From NCBI RefSeq assembly GCF_902459555.1, contig NZ_CABPSM010000010.1, positions 1 to 64,000 of the forward strand: a stretch of DNA of 64,000 nucleotides, written 5' to 3'. Below the pieces are notes generated by a model. That model saw only the letters and a list, made by a program, of their open reading frames with translations. It was not told the DNA's origin and searched no databases. This document shows, in pieces, positions 25,814 to 35,033 of this stretch. This stretch comes from Pandoraea horticolens (lineage in GTDB: Bacteria > Pseudomonadota > Gammaproteobacteria > Burkholderiales > Burkholderiaceae). A program made the translations under genes and the position numbers. Numbering within the stretch: position 1 is the first letter of the stretch; every line of letters starts with the position of its first letter.

Positions 25814-26431
25814 TCACGCCTCCCGGCCCAATTTTTCCAGCAGTACGCGCAATGCGCGCGCACGGTGGCTGTGGGCGTTCTTCACGGCGGGATCGAGTTC
25901 GGCCGCCGTCTGATTCAGCGAGCGGATGAGGAAGTGCGGATCGTACCCGAAGCCATGCGCGCCGCGCGGCGTGTCGATGATCTCGCCATCCCAACGGCCC
26001 TCGGCAATGATCGGCTGCGGATCGGCAGCATGACGCACCAGCACGAGCGCCGCATAGTAATAGGCATCGCGGTAGCCGGGGGTGTCGGCATGCGGGGTGA
26101 GTTGCTCGATCAGATGGCGGTTGTTTGCAGCATCAGACTTCTCGCGTCCGGCGCGGGCCGCGTAACGGGCCGAATACACGCCGGGTGCGCCGCCAAGGAT
26201 CGGCACACACAGGCCGGAGTCATCTGCCAGTGCGGGCAAGCCGGCCGCCGCCGCCGCGTGCCGCGCTTTCGCCAGCGCGTTCTCGATGAAGGTTACGTGG
26301 GGCTCGTCGGCTTCCGAAACGCCAAGCATGCCCTGCGGCACCAACTCGATGCGGAGCGGCTCGAACAACGACGCGAATTCGCGCAGCTTGCCCGGGTTGT
26401 TCGACGCCAGCACGATCTTCTGCATCGTCAT
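25814..26431 (-). CDS. rdgB: RdgB/HAM1 non-canonical purine NTP pyrophosphatase
   Basis: 205 residues from ATG 26431, which has GGGAG eight bases upstream. Motifs: IVLASNNPGKLREF (substrate and metal binding), LADDSGLCVPILGGAPGVYS, and EGRWDGEIIDTPRGAHGFGY with FGYDPHF and SHRARALRVL near the end. The enzyme hydrolyses ITP, dITP and XTP to the monophosphates and keeps damaged purines out of nucleic acids. It follows rph by 2 bases and precedes hemW, the common betaproteobacterial arrangement, so it is part of one operon. Length normal. Confidence 0.95.
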   Translation of the reverse strand: MTMQKIVLASNNPGKLREFASLFEPLRIELVPQGMLGVSEADEPHVTFIENALAKARHAAAAAGLPALADDSGLCVPILGGAPGVYSARYAARAGREKSDAANNRHLIEQLTPHADTPGYRDAYYYAALVLVRHAADPQPIIAEGRWDGEIIDTPRGAHGFGYDPHFLIRSLNQTAAELDPAVKNAHSHRARALRVLLEKLGREA

Positions 26432-26433
26432 CG

Positions 26434-27162
26434 TCAGACTCCCAATGCGCGCTTCTGGGCGTCGATCAATTGACGAATGCCGGTGTCGGCCAGATCGAGC
26501 AGCACGTTGCTTTGCGCACGCGTGAACGGCGTGCCTTCGGCCGTTCCCTGAATTTCGACGAAACCGCCTTCGCTCGTCATGATGACGTTCATGTCGGTAT
26601 CGCACGCGGAATCTTCGGCGTAATTCAGATCGAGCACTGGGTGGCCCTGATACAGCCCGACCGAGACTGCCGCGACGTGCGCGCGAATGGGCGACGACGA
26701 GAGTTTGCCCTCGGCGATGAGCTTCGAAACGGCGTCGTGCGCTGCAACGAACGCGCCGGTGATCGAGGCGCAACGTGTGCCGCCGTCCGCCTGAATGACG
26801 TCGCAGTCGATCTGGATCGTGCGCGGACCGAACTTCTCGAGATCGAACACGGCGCGCAGTGACCGGCCGATCAGGCGCTGGATTTCCTGAGTGCGTCCGC
26901 TCTGCTTGCCACGCGCCGCCTCCCGATCGCTGCGGGTGTGCGTCGCGCGCGGCAGCATGCCGTACTCGGCGGTGAGCCAGCCCTGGCCGGAATCGCGCAG
27001 GAAGCCCGGCACTTTCTCTTCAACGCTGGCGGTGCAGATGACCTTGGTTTCGCCGCACTCGATCAGCACCGAACCTTCGGCGTAACGGGTGTATTGGCGG
27101 GTAATGCGCACGGGGCGCAGTGCATCTAGCACACGGCCATCCGGGCGGGTGATTTGCGTCAT
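26434..27162 (-). CDS. rph: RNase PH
   Basis: 242 residues, full length. Typical features: [20 protein letters not shown] near the N terminus, [20 protein letters not shown] with the conserved Arg cluster, [40 protein letters not shown] and the C-terminal [16 protein letters not shown]. It trims tRNA 3' ends by phosphorolysis and forms hexamers. First gene of the rph-rdgB-hemW operon; divergent from yicC, with a 210-base shared regulatory gap. Confidence 0.96.
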   Translation of the reverse strand: MTQITRPDGRVLDALRPVRITRQYTRYAEGSVLIECGETKVICTASVEEKVPGFLRDSGQGWLTAEYGMLPRATHTRSDREAARGKQSGRTQEIQRLIGRSLRAVFDLEKFGPRTIQIDCDVIQADGGTRCASITGAFVAAHDAVSKLIAEGKLSSSPIRAHVAAVSVGLYQGHPVLDLNYAEDSACDTDMNVIMTSEGGFVEIQGTAEGTPFTRAQSNVLLDLADTGIRQLIDAQKRALGV

Positions 27163-27373
27163 GAGTGAATGTCCTGCGAGGTGAGTTTATGCAGCAATAC
27201 CCGAATGGTATCGCTAAACGCGTCAGGCTTGGCGCCACCGTCCGGCGCGGCGTGCCGATTCCGGAGCGTCGGGCCGGAAAATGCGATAATCGCGTTTCAT
27301 CCATGCATGCGAATCCGATTGCTGCTTCACCTCGCTGAAGAACTGTCACGAGGCGGTGGTACCGGACACCCCG

Positions 27374-28303
27374 ATGAAAGACAACAACATCTACAGTATG
27401 ACCGGCTACGCCAGCGTCACGCGCGACATTGCGCATGCCGATGGAGCCGCAGGCGCGAGCGTGTCGGTCGAATTGCGCACGGTCAATTCGCGCTTCCTCG
27501 ATCTGGCATTCCGCATGCCCGAAGAAGCGCGTGCCTGCGAGCCGGTGCTGCGCGAAGCGCTCACCGCCAAGCTCTCGCGCGGTAAGGTCGATATCCGCAT
27601 CAATGTGCAGCGTCCGGAGAGTGGCACGAACGGTGCGCTCAATCTCGACGCCGTCAAGCAACTCTCCGATCTCGAACAACAGGTCCTCGCGATTTTCCCG
27701 GACGCGGAACGCATGCGCACCGGCGAAATCCTGCGCTGGCCGGGCGTGCTCGGCGAAGAGTCGGTGACCGCCGAAGCGCTGCGCGATGCCGTCATCGACG
27801 CAGGCCGCACCGCCATTGGCGATCTCGTCGATGTCCGCAAGCGCGAAGGCGCACAGCTCAAGGCCAGCCTTGTCGAGCGCGTCGAGAACATGGAGAGAAT
27901 TCTCGCGGTCCTGCAGCCGCAGGTGCCGGAACTGATCGCGCGCCATCAACAGAAGATCGTCGATCGCTTGCAGGAAGCGCTGGGTATCGTGTTGCCGGAA
28001 GGCTCGGCCGCGCCTGGTAAGGACGAAATCGTCGAACGCATTCGTCAGGAAGTGACGATATACGGCGTGCGTATCGACGTCGCAGAAGAACTCACGCGTC
28101 TGGACGCTCACCTGAAGGAAACCCGCCACATCCTCGATAAGGGAGGATTGGTCGGCAAACGGCTGGACTTCATGATGCAGGAGCTCAATCGCGAAGCGAA
28201 TACGCTCGGCTCGAAGGCCGCCTCGAAGGAACTCGCCGACGCGTCGATGGAGCTGAAGCTCTATATCGAGCAGATGCGAGAGCAAGTGCAGAATCTGGAG
28301 TAA
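27374..28303 (+). CDS. yicC: YicC family endoribonuclease
   Basis: 309 residues from ATG 27374 ([15 protein letters not shown]); a GTG at 27356 in frame is possible. YicC N-terminal domain: [20 protein letters not shown] and [21 protein letters not shown]-terminal DUF1732: [17 protein letters not shown] and [20 protein letters not shown]. YicC-type proteins have been shown to be metal-dependent endoribonucleases that act on small RNA and mRNA. Adjacent to gmk (5 bases), a widespread arrangement. An extended -10-like TGCGATAAT is seen at 27282-27290, about 85 bases upstream. Confidence 0.9.
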   Translation: MKDNNIYSMTGYASVTRDIAHADGAAGASVSVELRTVNSRFLDLAFRMPEEARACEPVLREALTAKLSRGKVDIRINVQRPESGTNGALNLDAVKQLSDLEQQVLAIFPDAERMRTGEILRWPGVLGEESVTAEALRDAVIDAGRTAIGDLVDVRKREGAQLKASLVERVENMERILAVLQPQVPELIARHQQKIVDRLQEALGIVLPEGSAAPGKDEIVERIRQEVTIYGVRIDVAEELTRLDAHLKETRHILDKGGLVGKRLDFMMQELNREANTLGSKAASKELADASMELKLYIEQMREQVQNLE

Positions 28304-28308
28304 CTCGC

Positions 28309-28986
28309 ATGACCCCGCAATCGCAAGTCCCGCCCTCCGCCTTGCACGCCGAGTATCCCGGCAACCTGTTCATGGTGGTCGCCCCCTCGGGCGCGGGCAA
28401 GTCCACGCTCGTCAACGCACTGCTTGCACAAGACAGCGAGGTGCGTCTGTCGATCTCGTGCACGACGCGCGCACCGCGTCCGAACGAGGAAGAGGGCGTG
28501 CATTACAACTTCATTTCGGTCGAGCAGTTTCTGGAGCGCCGCAAGCGCGGCGAGTTTCTGGAAAGCGCCGAAGTGCACGGCAACTATTACGGTACGTCGC
28601 GCGTCTGGATCGAAGATCAGATGCGCGACGGTCGCGACGTCTTGCTGGAGATCGACTGGCAGGGCGCACAACAGGTGCGCAAGCGCTTTTCGAATGCGGT
28701 CGGGATCTTCATCCTGCCGCCGTCCATCGAGGCCCTCGAAGAGCGGCTGAAGAAGCGCGGCACCGACGAGCCGAAGGTGATTGCACGACGTCTGCTGGCG
28801 GCCGGCGGCGAAATCGCCCACGCGCCTGAAGCGGACTTCATCATCATCAATGACGAATTCCAGCGCGCGCTCGATCAACTGCAATCGGTCTTTACCGCGG
28901 TGCGTCTGCGCTTCGCTTCGCAGTACGCCCGGCACAAGACGTTGTTCACCGATCTGGACATCCACGCGCCGAACGAGCACCAGTAA
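28309..28986 (+). CDS. gmk: Guanylate kinase
   Basis: 225 residues. P-loop [16 protein letters not shown] (Gly-rich, Lys31 Ser32), GMP-binding region [33 protein letters not shown], and lid [20 protein letters not shown]. It phosphorylates GMP to GDP and so feeds GTP, dGTP and (p)ppGpp synthesis; the neighbours rpoZ and spoT share the stringent-response theme. About 15 extra residues at the N terminus precede the first strand, usual in Burkholderiales. Confidence 0.96.
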   Translation: MTPQSQVPPSALHAEYPGNLFMVVAPSGAGKSTLVNALLAQDSEVRLSISCTTRAPRPNEEEGVHYNFISVEQFLERRKRGEFLESAEVHGNYYGTSRVWIEDQMRDGRDVLLEIDWQGAQQVRKRFSNAVGIFILPPSIEALEERLKKRGTDEPKVIARRLLAAGGEIAHAPEADFIIINDEFQRALDQLQSVFTAVRLRFASQYARHKTLFTDLDIHAPNEHQ

Positions 28987-29017
28987 TACCCGAGCATTCG
29001 CCGGCGGCGCTCGCGTT

Positions 29018-29048
29018 TTGCGCGAGTCTTCGCCGCCTGCGATAGAAT
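29018..29048 (+). promoter_or_regulatory. Possible rpoZ promoter
   Basis: TAGAAT (29043-29048) with TTGCGC (29018-29023) at a 19-base spacing, 28 bases before the rpoZ start. The 90-base gap after gmk also contains GC-rich inverted arms. Weak match, offered because rpoZ is otherwise far from gmk. Confidence 0.25.
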
Positions 29049-29076
29049 ACGCCTTATATCAAGAAGGAACCCCCTT

Positions 29077-29283
29077 ATGGCCCGTATTACCGTTGAAGAT
29101 TGCCTGAAAAGAATCCCGAATCGCTTCGAGCTGGCACTCGCTGCGACCTACCGCGCTCGTCAACTCGCGCAAGGTCACACCCCGAAGCTCGAGAACAACA
29201 AGGACAAGCCGACCGTTGTCGCGCTGCGCGAAATCGCGGCGGGTCAGGTGGGCATCGAGATGCTCAAGAAAGTGCCGCTCTGA
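29077..29283 (+). CDS. rpoZ: RNA polymerase omega subunit
   Basis: Sixty-eight residues, the usual short betaproteobacterial form: [20 protein letters not shown], then [13 protein letters not shown] and [15 protein letters not shown]. Omega clamps the beta-prime subunit and forms part of a ppGpp binding site on RNA polymerase. It is followed 60 bases on by spoT, the gene that makes and degrades ppGpp. A good ribosome binding site (AAGGAAC) precedes the ATG. Confidence 0.97.
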   Translation: MARITVEDCLKRIPNRFELALAATYRARQLAQGHTPKLENNKDKPTVVALREIAAGQVGIEMLKKVPL

Positions 29284-29343
29284 TCTGGAGACAGCACTGA
29301 TGCGATGTGACGTTCCGGGCCGCTCGACGATGCAGGTACACGT

Positions 29344-31758
29344 ATGAGTCATGCGAAATCACCGGCCGCGTCCATCGCTGCGGATGAACCCAAAGCGGGG
29401 GAGCCCAAGCCCGAACGCAAGAAAAAGAAGGGCGAAAGCGCCACGCGGCAGTACATCGACGCGCTGCTAGAGCAGTCGTACCGGCACCTGTTCGGTCCGA
29501 CGGCAACGCCTGAGCAGCCGCGTAAGCACGAAGTCGTTTCGATTGCCCGTCTGAAGGGCATGCTTGGGGAGTACCTCAAGGAAAACGACCTCGCGCAAAT
29601 CAAAGAGGCATTCCAGTTCAGTGACGAAGCCCACCTGGGCCAGTATCGCCAGAGCGGACAACCCTATATCACCCATCCCGTCGCCGTTGCCGAGATCTGT
29701 GCCGAGTGGAAGCTCGATGCACAATCGATCATGGCGGCGCTGTTGCACGACGTGATGGAAGACCAGGGCGTGACCAAGGCCGAACTCGCCGAGCGATTCG
29801 GCCCGAAGGTCGCGGAACTGGTCGACGGCCTGTCGAAACTCGACAAGATGGAGTTTCGCAGCCGGGAAGAAGCGCAGGCCGAGAGCTTCCGCAAGATGCT
29901 GCTGGCCATGGCGCGCGACGTTCGCGTCATTCTCGTCAAGCTCGCGGACCGCCTGCACAACATGCGTACGCTGGGCGTCACGTCGACGGAAAAGCAGCGC
30001 CGTGTGGCGCGCGAGACGCTCGACATCTACGCGCCCATCGCGCACCGTCTGGGCCTGAACAATACCTATCGCGAGCTGCAGGATCTGAGCTTCGCGAATT
30101 ACCATCCGCGTCGCTACGCCGTGCTCGACAAGGCCGTGAAGGCCGCGCGCGGCAACCGGCGCGAAGTGGTCGGCAAGATCCTCGACGCCGTCGAGAAGGC
30201 GCTGACGGACGGTGGCGTGAGCGCCGACGTCTTCGGCCGTGAAAAGACGCTCTTCAGCATCTACAACAAGATGCAGGAGAAGCAACTGTCGTTCTCGCAG
30301 GTGCTCGACGTTTACGGCTTCCGTGTCGTCGTCGAGTCGAATGCGCAGTGCTACCTGGCGCTTGGCGTATTGCACGCGCTCTACAAGCCGGTGCCGGGCA
30401 AGTTCAAGGACTACATCGCCATTCCGAAGGTCAACGGCTATCAGTCGTTGCATACGACGCTCGTCGGGCCCTTCGGTACCCCCATCGAATTCCAGATTCG
30501 CACGCGCCGCATGCACGAGATTGCGGAAGCGGGCGTGGCCGCACACTGGCTGTACAAGAACGGTGGCGCGGACATGAACGATGTGCAGAAGCATGCGCAT
30601 CAATGGTTACAATCGCTGCTCGACATTCAGAGCGAGACCGGCGATTCGACCGAATTCCTCGAACACGTCAAGATCGACCTGTTCCCGGACGCCGTCTATG
30701 TCTTCACGCCCAAGGCGCGCATCATGGCGCTGCCGCGCGGCGCGACGGCCCTGGACTTCGCCTATTCGGTCCACAGCGATCTGGGAAACCAGTGTGTCGC
30801 CGTCAAGATCAACAACGAGTTGTTGCCGCTTCGCACCGAGCTGAAGAACGGCGACATCGTGGAAGTCATCACCGCACCGTATTCGAAGCCGAACCCGGTC
30901 TGGCTCGGGTTCGTGCGCACGGGCAAGGCGCGCTCGGCCATTCGTCATTACCTCAAGACGATGCGGTTCGCCGAGTCGGTGCAACTTGGCGAACGTCTGG
31001 TGGAGCAGGCGCTCAAGGGCTATGGCCTGACGATGAGCGAGATTTCGCCGGAGATCTGGGACAAGCTCGCGCAGTGGACTGGCAACAAAGACCGGCAGGA
31101 CATCTTCGCTGATATCGGCTTGGGGCGTCGTGTGGCAGCGGTTCTGGCCAAGCGTCTTGCCGTGCTCTCGTCGGGCAAGGAAGGCGAGAACGATACCGAT
31201 AGCCCGGACGATCCCGATTCGCCGCGTACCGGCGATGAGAACGTCGGGCCGCCGGTGCTCATCACGGGCACGGAAGGCATGTCGGTGCAGTTCTCGGCCT
31301 GCTGTCGACCGATTCCAGGCGACGCCATCATGGGCTATATCGGCATTGGTCTGGGGATGGCGATTCATACGACCGATTGTCCGATCGCACGCCGTATTCA
31401 TCGCAAGGACCCGACTCGCTGGATTGACGTGGCGTGGGCACCGCAGCCGGGGCGTTTGTTCGATGTGGGCATCAAAGTGCTCGTGCATCACAACCGCGGC
31501 GTGTTCTCGCGGGTGGCGGCCGACATTACCGCGTCGGATGCAAACATCGCGCACATCGGCATGGATGAAGTGGTGCCGGACGAATCGGCAACGCTGCGCT
31601 TCCTCATCCAGGTGAGCGACCGCGTGCATCTGGCCAACGTGATGCGTCGTATCCGCGTGAATCCGGATGTGATGCGGGTGGCGCGCGAGCGCCCGAGCGA
31701 ACGCCATCACGAAGAACTGCGCGCCTTGCGTATGGCGCGCGAACGCGGCAACTTTTGA
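29344..31758 (+). CDS. spoT: Bifunctional (p)ppGpp synthetase/hydrolase
   Basis: 804 residues. The HD hydrolase domain contains YITHPVAVAEICAEWKLDA and the catalytic HDVMED followed by KLADRLHNMRTLG. The synthetase domain contains REKTLFSIYNKMQEK, DVYGFRVVVES and GYQSLHTTLVGPFGTPIEFQ. TGS (YVFTPKARIMALPRGATALD), helical, zinc-finger-like (QFSACCRPIPGDAI) and ACT (VGIKVLVHHNRGVFSRVAAD) domains follow in order. It balances the alarmone in response to starvation. Two acidic and Pro-rich spots (GENDTDSPDDPDSPRTGDE) form a linker before the zinc-finger domain. Downstream, greB is convergent. Confidence 0.95.
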   Translation: MSHAKSPAASIAADEPKAGEPKPERKKKKGESATRQYIDALLEQSYRHLFGPTATPEQPRKHEVVSIARLKGMLGEYLKENDLAQIKEAFQFSDEAHLGQYRQSGQPYITHPVAVAEICAEWKLDAQSIMAALLHDVMEDQGVTKAELAERFGPKVAELVDGLSKLDKMEFRSREEAQAESFRKMLLAMARDVRVILVKLADRLHNMRTLGVTSTEKQRRVARETLDIYAPIAHRLGLNNTYRELQDLSFANYHPRRYAVLDKAVKAARGNRREVVGKILDAVEKALTDGGVSADVFGREKTLFSIYNKMQEKQLSFSQVLDVYGFRVVVESNAQCYLALGVLHALYKPVPGKFKDYIAIPKVNGYQSLHTTLVGPFGTPIEFQIRTRRMHEIAEAGVAAHWLYKNGGADMNDVQKHAHQWLQSLLDIQSETGDSTEFLEHVKIDLFPDAVYVFTPKARIMALPRGATALDFAYSVHSDLGNQCVAVKINNELLPLRTELKNGDIVEVITAPYSKPNPVWLGFVRTGKARSAIRHYLKTMRFAESVQLGERLVEQALKGYGLTMSEISPEIWDKLAQWTGNKDRQDIFADIGLGRRVAAVLAKRLAVLSSGKEGENDTDSPDDPDSPRTGDENVGPPVLITGTEGMSVQFSACCRPIPGDAIMGYIGIGLGMAIHTTDCPIARRIHRKDPTRWIDVAWAPQPGRLFDVGIKVLVHHNRGVFSRVAADITASDANIAHIGMDEVVPDESATLRFLIQVSDRVHLANVMRRIRVNPDVMRVARERPSERHHEELRALRMARERGNF

Positions 31759-31765
31759 CGAGGCG

Positions 31766-31798
31766 GCCGGCGCACACCGTCAATCGAGGCGCGCCGGC
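31766..31798 (+). terminator. Weak stem-loop between spoT and greB
   Basis: GCCGGCGC (31766-31773) can pair with GCGCCGGC (31791-31798) but no T tract follows, so termination here is only a possibility, perhaps in both directions. Confidence 0.25.
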
Positions 31799-31849
31799 AC
31801 AGTCCGTACCGCTATTTTCAAACCCTGAAAGTCCTTGTGAGCGCCGTCA

Positions 31850-32410
31850 TCACGTCGATAGCGGGTAGCGTACGTCCAGAATCTCGATCTGTTCGAGCCC
31901 TGCCGGGGTGCGCAGGGGTACCGTGTCGCCGATCTTCGCTTTGGTGATCGCGCGGGCGATCGGTGAGATCCAACTGACGTGCCCCCGGTCGAGGTCGACC
32001 TCGTCGATGCCGACGATCATGATCGTGTGCTCGTCTCCCTTGGTGTCGGCATAGGTCACTTCCGCCCCGAAAAACACCTGATCGACGTTTTCCTGACGGC
32101 GCGTGTCGACAACCTCGGCGTTATCGAGACGTCGCGTGAGGAAGCGAATGCGACGGTCGATCTCGCGCAGACGCCGCTTGCCATAGATGTAATCCCCGTT
32201 CTCCGAGCGATCGCCATTGGACGCCGCCCACGACACGACTTTCACGACTTCGGGGCGTTGATTGTCGATGAGATCGAGCAATTCGTCCTTCAGGCGGCGA
32301 TAACCGGTCGGCGTGATGTAGTTCTTGGTGCCTGCCGGAATTTCCGGGGCACCGGCGTCGAGATCGTCATCGTCGTCGCCGTTGTCTTCCTTGACGAAGG
32401 CTTTATTCAT
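31850..32410 (-). CDS. greB: Transcription elongation factor GreB
   Basis: 186 residues from ATG 32410; a GTG four codons earlier is possible. After an unusually acidic N-terminal stretch (VKEDNGDDDDDLDAG) come NYITPTGYRRLKDELLDLID, the coiled-coil NGDYIYGKRRLREIDRRIRF (GreB-type) and the C-terminal FKBP-like domain (VGIDEVDLDRGHVSWISP, ARAITKAKIGDTV). GreB inserts its coiled coil into the secondary channel of RNA polymerase and stimulates cleavage of backtracked RNA. The acidic insert, about 25 residues before the usual start, is a feature of Burkholderiaceae GreB. Confidence 0.92.
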   Translation of the reverse strand: MNKAFVKEDNGDDDDDLDAGAPEIPAGTKNYITPTGYRRLKDELLDLIDNQRPEVVKVVSWAASNGDRSENGDYIYGKRRLREIDRRIRFLTRRLDNAEVVDTRRQENVDQVFFGAEVTYADTKGDEHTIMIVGIDEVDLDRGHVSWISPIARAITKAKIGDTVPLRTPAGLEQIEILDVRYPLST

Positions 32411-32609
32411 AAGTCCATGCACACGACGCGCGCGTACGGAAATGGGTTTCAGGATTCATGCATTATAGGTTCGATGCGCGTCGAGCATGCGCGCAAGCCC
32501 ACAGGCCTGATTCGCCGCCTGGCAATCATGCTCAGGTGTCATGGAATGGGCCGCCAATGTCCTCTACAATCGGGCACAACGCCCCACATGACTGCAGGAG
32601 AGCAGCGCC

Positions 32610-33509
32610 ATGACAGATTCCACGAGTCCCTTTCTCGCCGTGCTCAAGCCGCATTTGAGCGATATCGGCGCCTTCACCGTGCAGCGGAGTCTGCCCAGTC
32701 TGCCGTTCAAGACGGTCGGGCCGTTTATCTTTTTCGATCACATGGGCCCGGCCACGCTGGCGCCGGGGCAGGGCATGGACGTGCGTCCGCATCCGCATAT
32801 CGGGCTGGCGACCGTCACCTACCTGTTCGACGGGGAGATATGGCATCGCGATAGCCTTGGCAGCGACCAGCGCGTCACGCCGGGCGCGGTGAACTGGATG
32901 ACGGCGGGACGCGGCATCGTGCACTCGGAGCGCACGCCGCAAGACGTTCGGGAGCGTGGCGGCGACGTGCACGGCATTCAGACGTGGGTCGCGCTGCCGC
33001 AGGCCGACGAAGAGACGGAGCCCTCGTTTGCGCATCACGAAGCGGCCTCGCTGCCGGATATCTTCCTGCCGGGCGTGCATATGCGTCTGATTCTTGGGGA
33101 AGCCTTCGGCAAGAAGGCGCCGGTGAAGGTGTTCTCACCGATTTTCTATCTGGCCGTCGACATGGAGCCTTACGCAGCATTCGTGCTACCGCCCGAGTAT
33201 GCGGAGCGCGCGGTCTACACGGTGCAGGGCGAGGTGACGGTGAACGACGAGGTGTTGCCGGAACAGCGTATGGGCGTACTCGCGCCGCACACCGATGTGC
33301 GCATCGTGGCGGGCGACAAGCCAGCGCGGCTGATGCTGCTCGGTGGCGCCCCGCTCGACGGCGACCGCTTCATCTTCTGGAACTTCGTGTCGTCGAGCCG
33401 CGAGCGTATCGAGCAGGCCAAGGCGGCCTGGACGGCCCAGCAGATGGGTACCGTGCCCGGTGAGACGGAGTGGATTCCGCTGCCTGAGCGCAAGCCGGCT
33501 GGCCATTAA
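32610..33509 (+). CDS. Pirin-family cupin protein
   Basis: 299 residues. Pirin N-terminal cupin: GPFIFFDHMGPATLAPGQGM, DVRPHPHIGLATVTYLFDGE (metal-binding His pair and Glu), IWHRDSLGS and AGRGIVHSERTP. The C-terminal half holds the pirin C domain (ILGEAFGKKAPVKVFSPIFY). Bacterial pirins include quercetinase-like oxygenases and redox-sensing regulators; which applies here is not clear. A ribosome binding site, CAGGAGAGCAGCGCC, precedes the ATG. A single-gene unit ending in a strong terminator. Confidence 0.9.
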   Translation: MTDSTSPFLAVLKPHLSDIGAFTVQRSLPSLPFKTVGPFIFFDHMGPATLAPGQGMDVRPHPHIGLATVTYLFDGEIWHRDSLGSDQRVTPGAVNWMTAGRGIVHSERTPQDVRERGGDVHGIQTWVALPQADEETEPSFAHHEAASLPDIFLPGVHMRLILGEAFGKKAPVKVFSPIFYLAVDMEPYAAFVLPPEYAERAVYTVQGEVTVNDEVLPEQRMGVLAPHTDVRIVAGDKPARLMLLGGAPLDGDRFIFWNFVSSSRERIEQAKAAWTAQQMGTVPGETEWIPLPERKPAGH

Positions 33510-33542
33510 GTACCTAATTCAGTACCTGATTCAGCACCTTTC

Positions 33543-33590
33543 ACGCCCGCGCACGCCTGCCGCCGAAGCGATCGGCCGCGGGCGTTTTTT
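33543..33590 (+). terminator. Rho-independent terminator after pirin gene
   Basis: Stem ACGCCCGCG (33543-33551) with CGCGGGCGT (33577-33585) followed by a T run to 33590. Textbook structure 34 bases after the pirin stop. Confidence 0.85.
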
Positions 33591-33754
33591 ATCGGGACGC
33601 GGACGGTGGTGCGCGGCCGAGGCGGGAACCTCGGGCGTCAAAGCGCGTCCGTAACGATTTGCCCGGTTTTACGATTACCATGCTTCAAGCTGGCGGCTTT
33701 ATGCGATGAGTGACGGCCGCTGTTAACGCAATTTACCCTGCTCAAGAAGACACT

Positions 33755-34609
33755 ATGATCGATACCAACCTCGCCAGTTTCGACGCCGACGTGCTGGCCG
33801 TCTCGCATCAGGTGCCTGTGCTGGCGGACTTCTGGGCACCATGGTGCGGCCCGTGCAATGTGCTTGGCCCGCTGCTGGAACGTCTGGAGACTGAAGGGCA
33901 GGGCCGCATTCGTCTGGTGAAGATCAATGCCGACGAGAATGCACAGCTTTGCGCGGAGTACGGTGTGCGCAGCCTGCCGACGGTAGTCGCCTTCGTCAAC
34001 GGCGAGCCTGTCGACCAGTTTGTGGGCGCGTTGCCGGAGGGGCAGTTGCGCGCGTTCATCGATCGCGTTGTCCCGAATCCGGCGGAGATGGCTCGCCGGG
34101 TGGCGCGCCAGGCCTTGCAGGAGGGCAAGCCGGAGGTCGCACGCGACGCGTTGCAGGCTGCCCTCGCGCTAGATCCCGCGCATGACGATGTGCGTCTCGA
34201 TCTGGCCGACGTGCTGCTTGGCATGGGCGAAGTCGAGAGCGCACGCACCGAACTGACGTTGCTTTCCCCGCGCACGGCGGCCAGCGGCGACGCTCGCATC
34301 GCCGCCCTGAACACGCGTATCGCCGCGGCGGAGCAAGCGAGCCATTTGCCGCCTGCGCAGGCGTTGCTGGCGCGCGTGGCGGCTGCGCCGGATAACTTGC
34401 AGGCACGGCTTGACCTCGCGAATCGTTATCTGGCGGATCGCGCCTACGAGCCCGCATTGCAGACGCTGTTGGAGATCGTGCAGCGCGACCGCGCGTTTGG
34501 CGACGACGCCGGTCGTAAATCGATGCTGGCCATTTTCAACGCCTTGTCCGAGACCGACCCGGCCACGGTCGCCGCGTGGCGACGCAAGCTGAGCGCGGCG
34601 CTCAACTGA
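33755..34609 (+). CDS. cnoX: Thioredoxin-like co-chaperone CnoX (YbbN-type)
   Basis: 284 residues from ATG 33755 (MIDTNLASFDADV). Thioredoxin fold with the active site ADFWAPWCGPCNVLGPLLER, conserved cis-Pro in SLPTVVAF, then a C-terminal TPR-like helical part (ARQALQEGKPEVARDALQAA, and tail ALSETDPATVAAWRRKLSAA). YbbN/CnoX proteins are holdases that protect proteins from oxidation and hand clients to GroEL or DnaK. The CGPC motif here is intact, unlike E. coli CnoX (SxxC), so oxidoreductase activity is expected, as in some proteobacterial orthologues. A single-gene unit. Confidence 0.88.
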   Translation: MIDTNLASFDADVLAVSHQVPVLADFWAPWCGPCNVLGPLLERLETEGQGRIRLVKINADENAQLCAEYGVRSLPTVVAFVNGEPVDQFVGALPEGQLRAFIDRVVPNPAEMARRVARQALQEGKPEVARDALQAALALDPAHDDVRLDLADVLLGMGEVESARTELTLLSPRTAASGDARIAALNTRIAAAEQASHLPPAQALLARVAAAPDNLQARLDLANRYLADRAYEPALQTLLEIVQRDRAFGDDAGRKSMLAIFNALSETDPATVAAWRRKLSAALN

Positions 34610-34655
34610 GGCACATTCTCTGAGGCACATCCTTTTCACTACGGACTGTACGCTG

Positions 34656-35033
34656 ATGACCGCTCCTTCTCTGATTACCTTCGCTCCCGATCAGGCGGGC
34701 GAAGCCGTCTTCGACCATCCTGCTGAAGCCCGCCGCGTGAGCGGCAATCCGCAACGCGTGACGCGCTCGTTCTACACCGACGCGCTGGGCGAGTTCGATT
34801 GCGGTGAATGGACGTGCGAGCCCGGCGCGTGGCGCATCGCGTTCGGCGCGCATCGCCAGGAGTATTTTTCGGTGATCGAGGGGCGTATTCGCATCAGCGA
34901 TCTCGACGGCAACGTATCGGAATTCGGGCCAGGCGATGCCTGTGTGATCCCGGCTGGTTTCGAAGGGGTGTTCGAAGTGGTGGAGCCGGTACGCAAGCAT
35001 TTCGTGATGTTCGAGCGCAAGACGCAATCATGA
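34656..35033 (+). CDS. Cupin domain protein (DUF861/cupin_3 type)
   Basis: 125 residues. A single cupin barrel: FDCGEWTCEPGAWRIAFGAH, RQEYFSVIEGRIRISDLDGN and FGPGDACVIPAGFEGVFEVV, the cupin_3 pattern seen in ethanolamine-type and unknown-function cupins. Its stop overlaps the start of the following kinase gene (ATGA), so the two are translationally coupled. Substrate unknown. Confidence 0.85.
   Translation: MTAPSLITFAPDQAGEAVFDHPAEARRVSGNPQRVTRSFYTDALGEFDCGEWTCEPGAWRIAFGAHRQEYFSVIEGRIRISDLDGNVSEFGPGDACVIPAGFEGVFEVVEPVRKHFVMFERKTQS

Noticed and set aside
24540-25913. 457-residue rightward frame opposite hemW
   Set aside because: Shadow frame of hemW; Arg/Gln-rich with no motif.
27020-28285. 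421-residue leftward frame opposite yicC
   Set aside because: Antisense shadow of a recognised gene in GC-rich DNA; the sequence is His/Arg-rich and shows no family motif.
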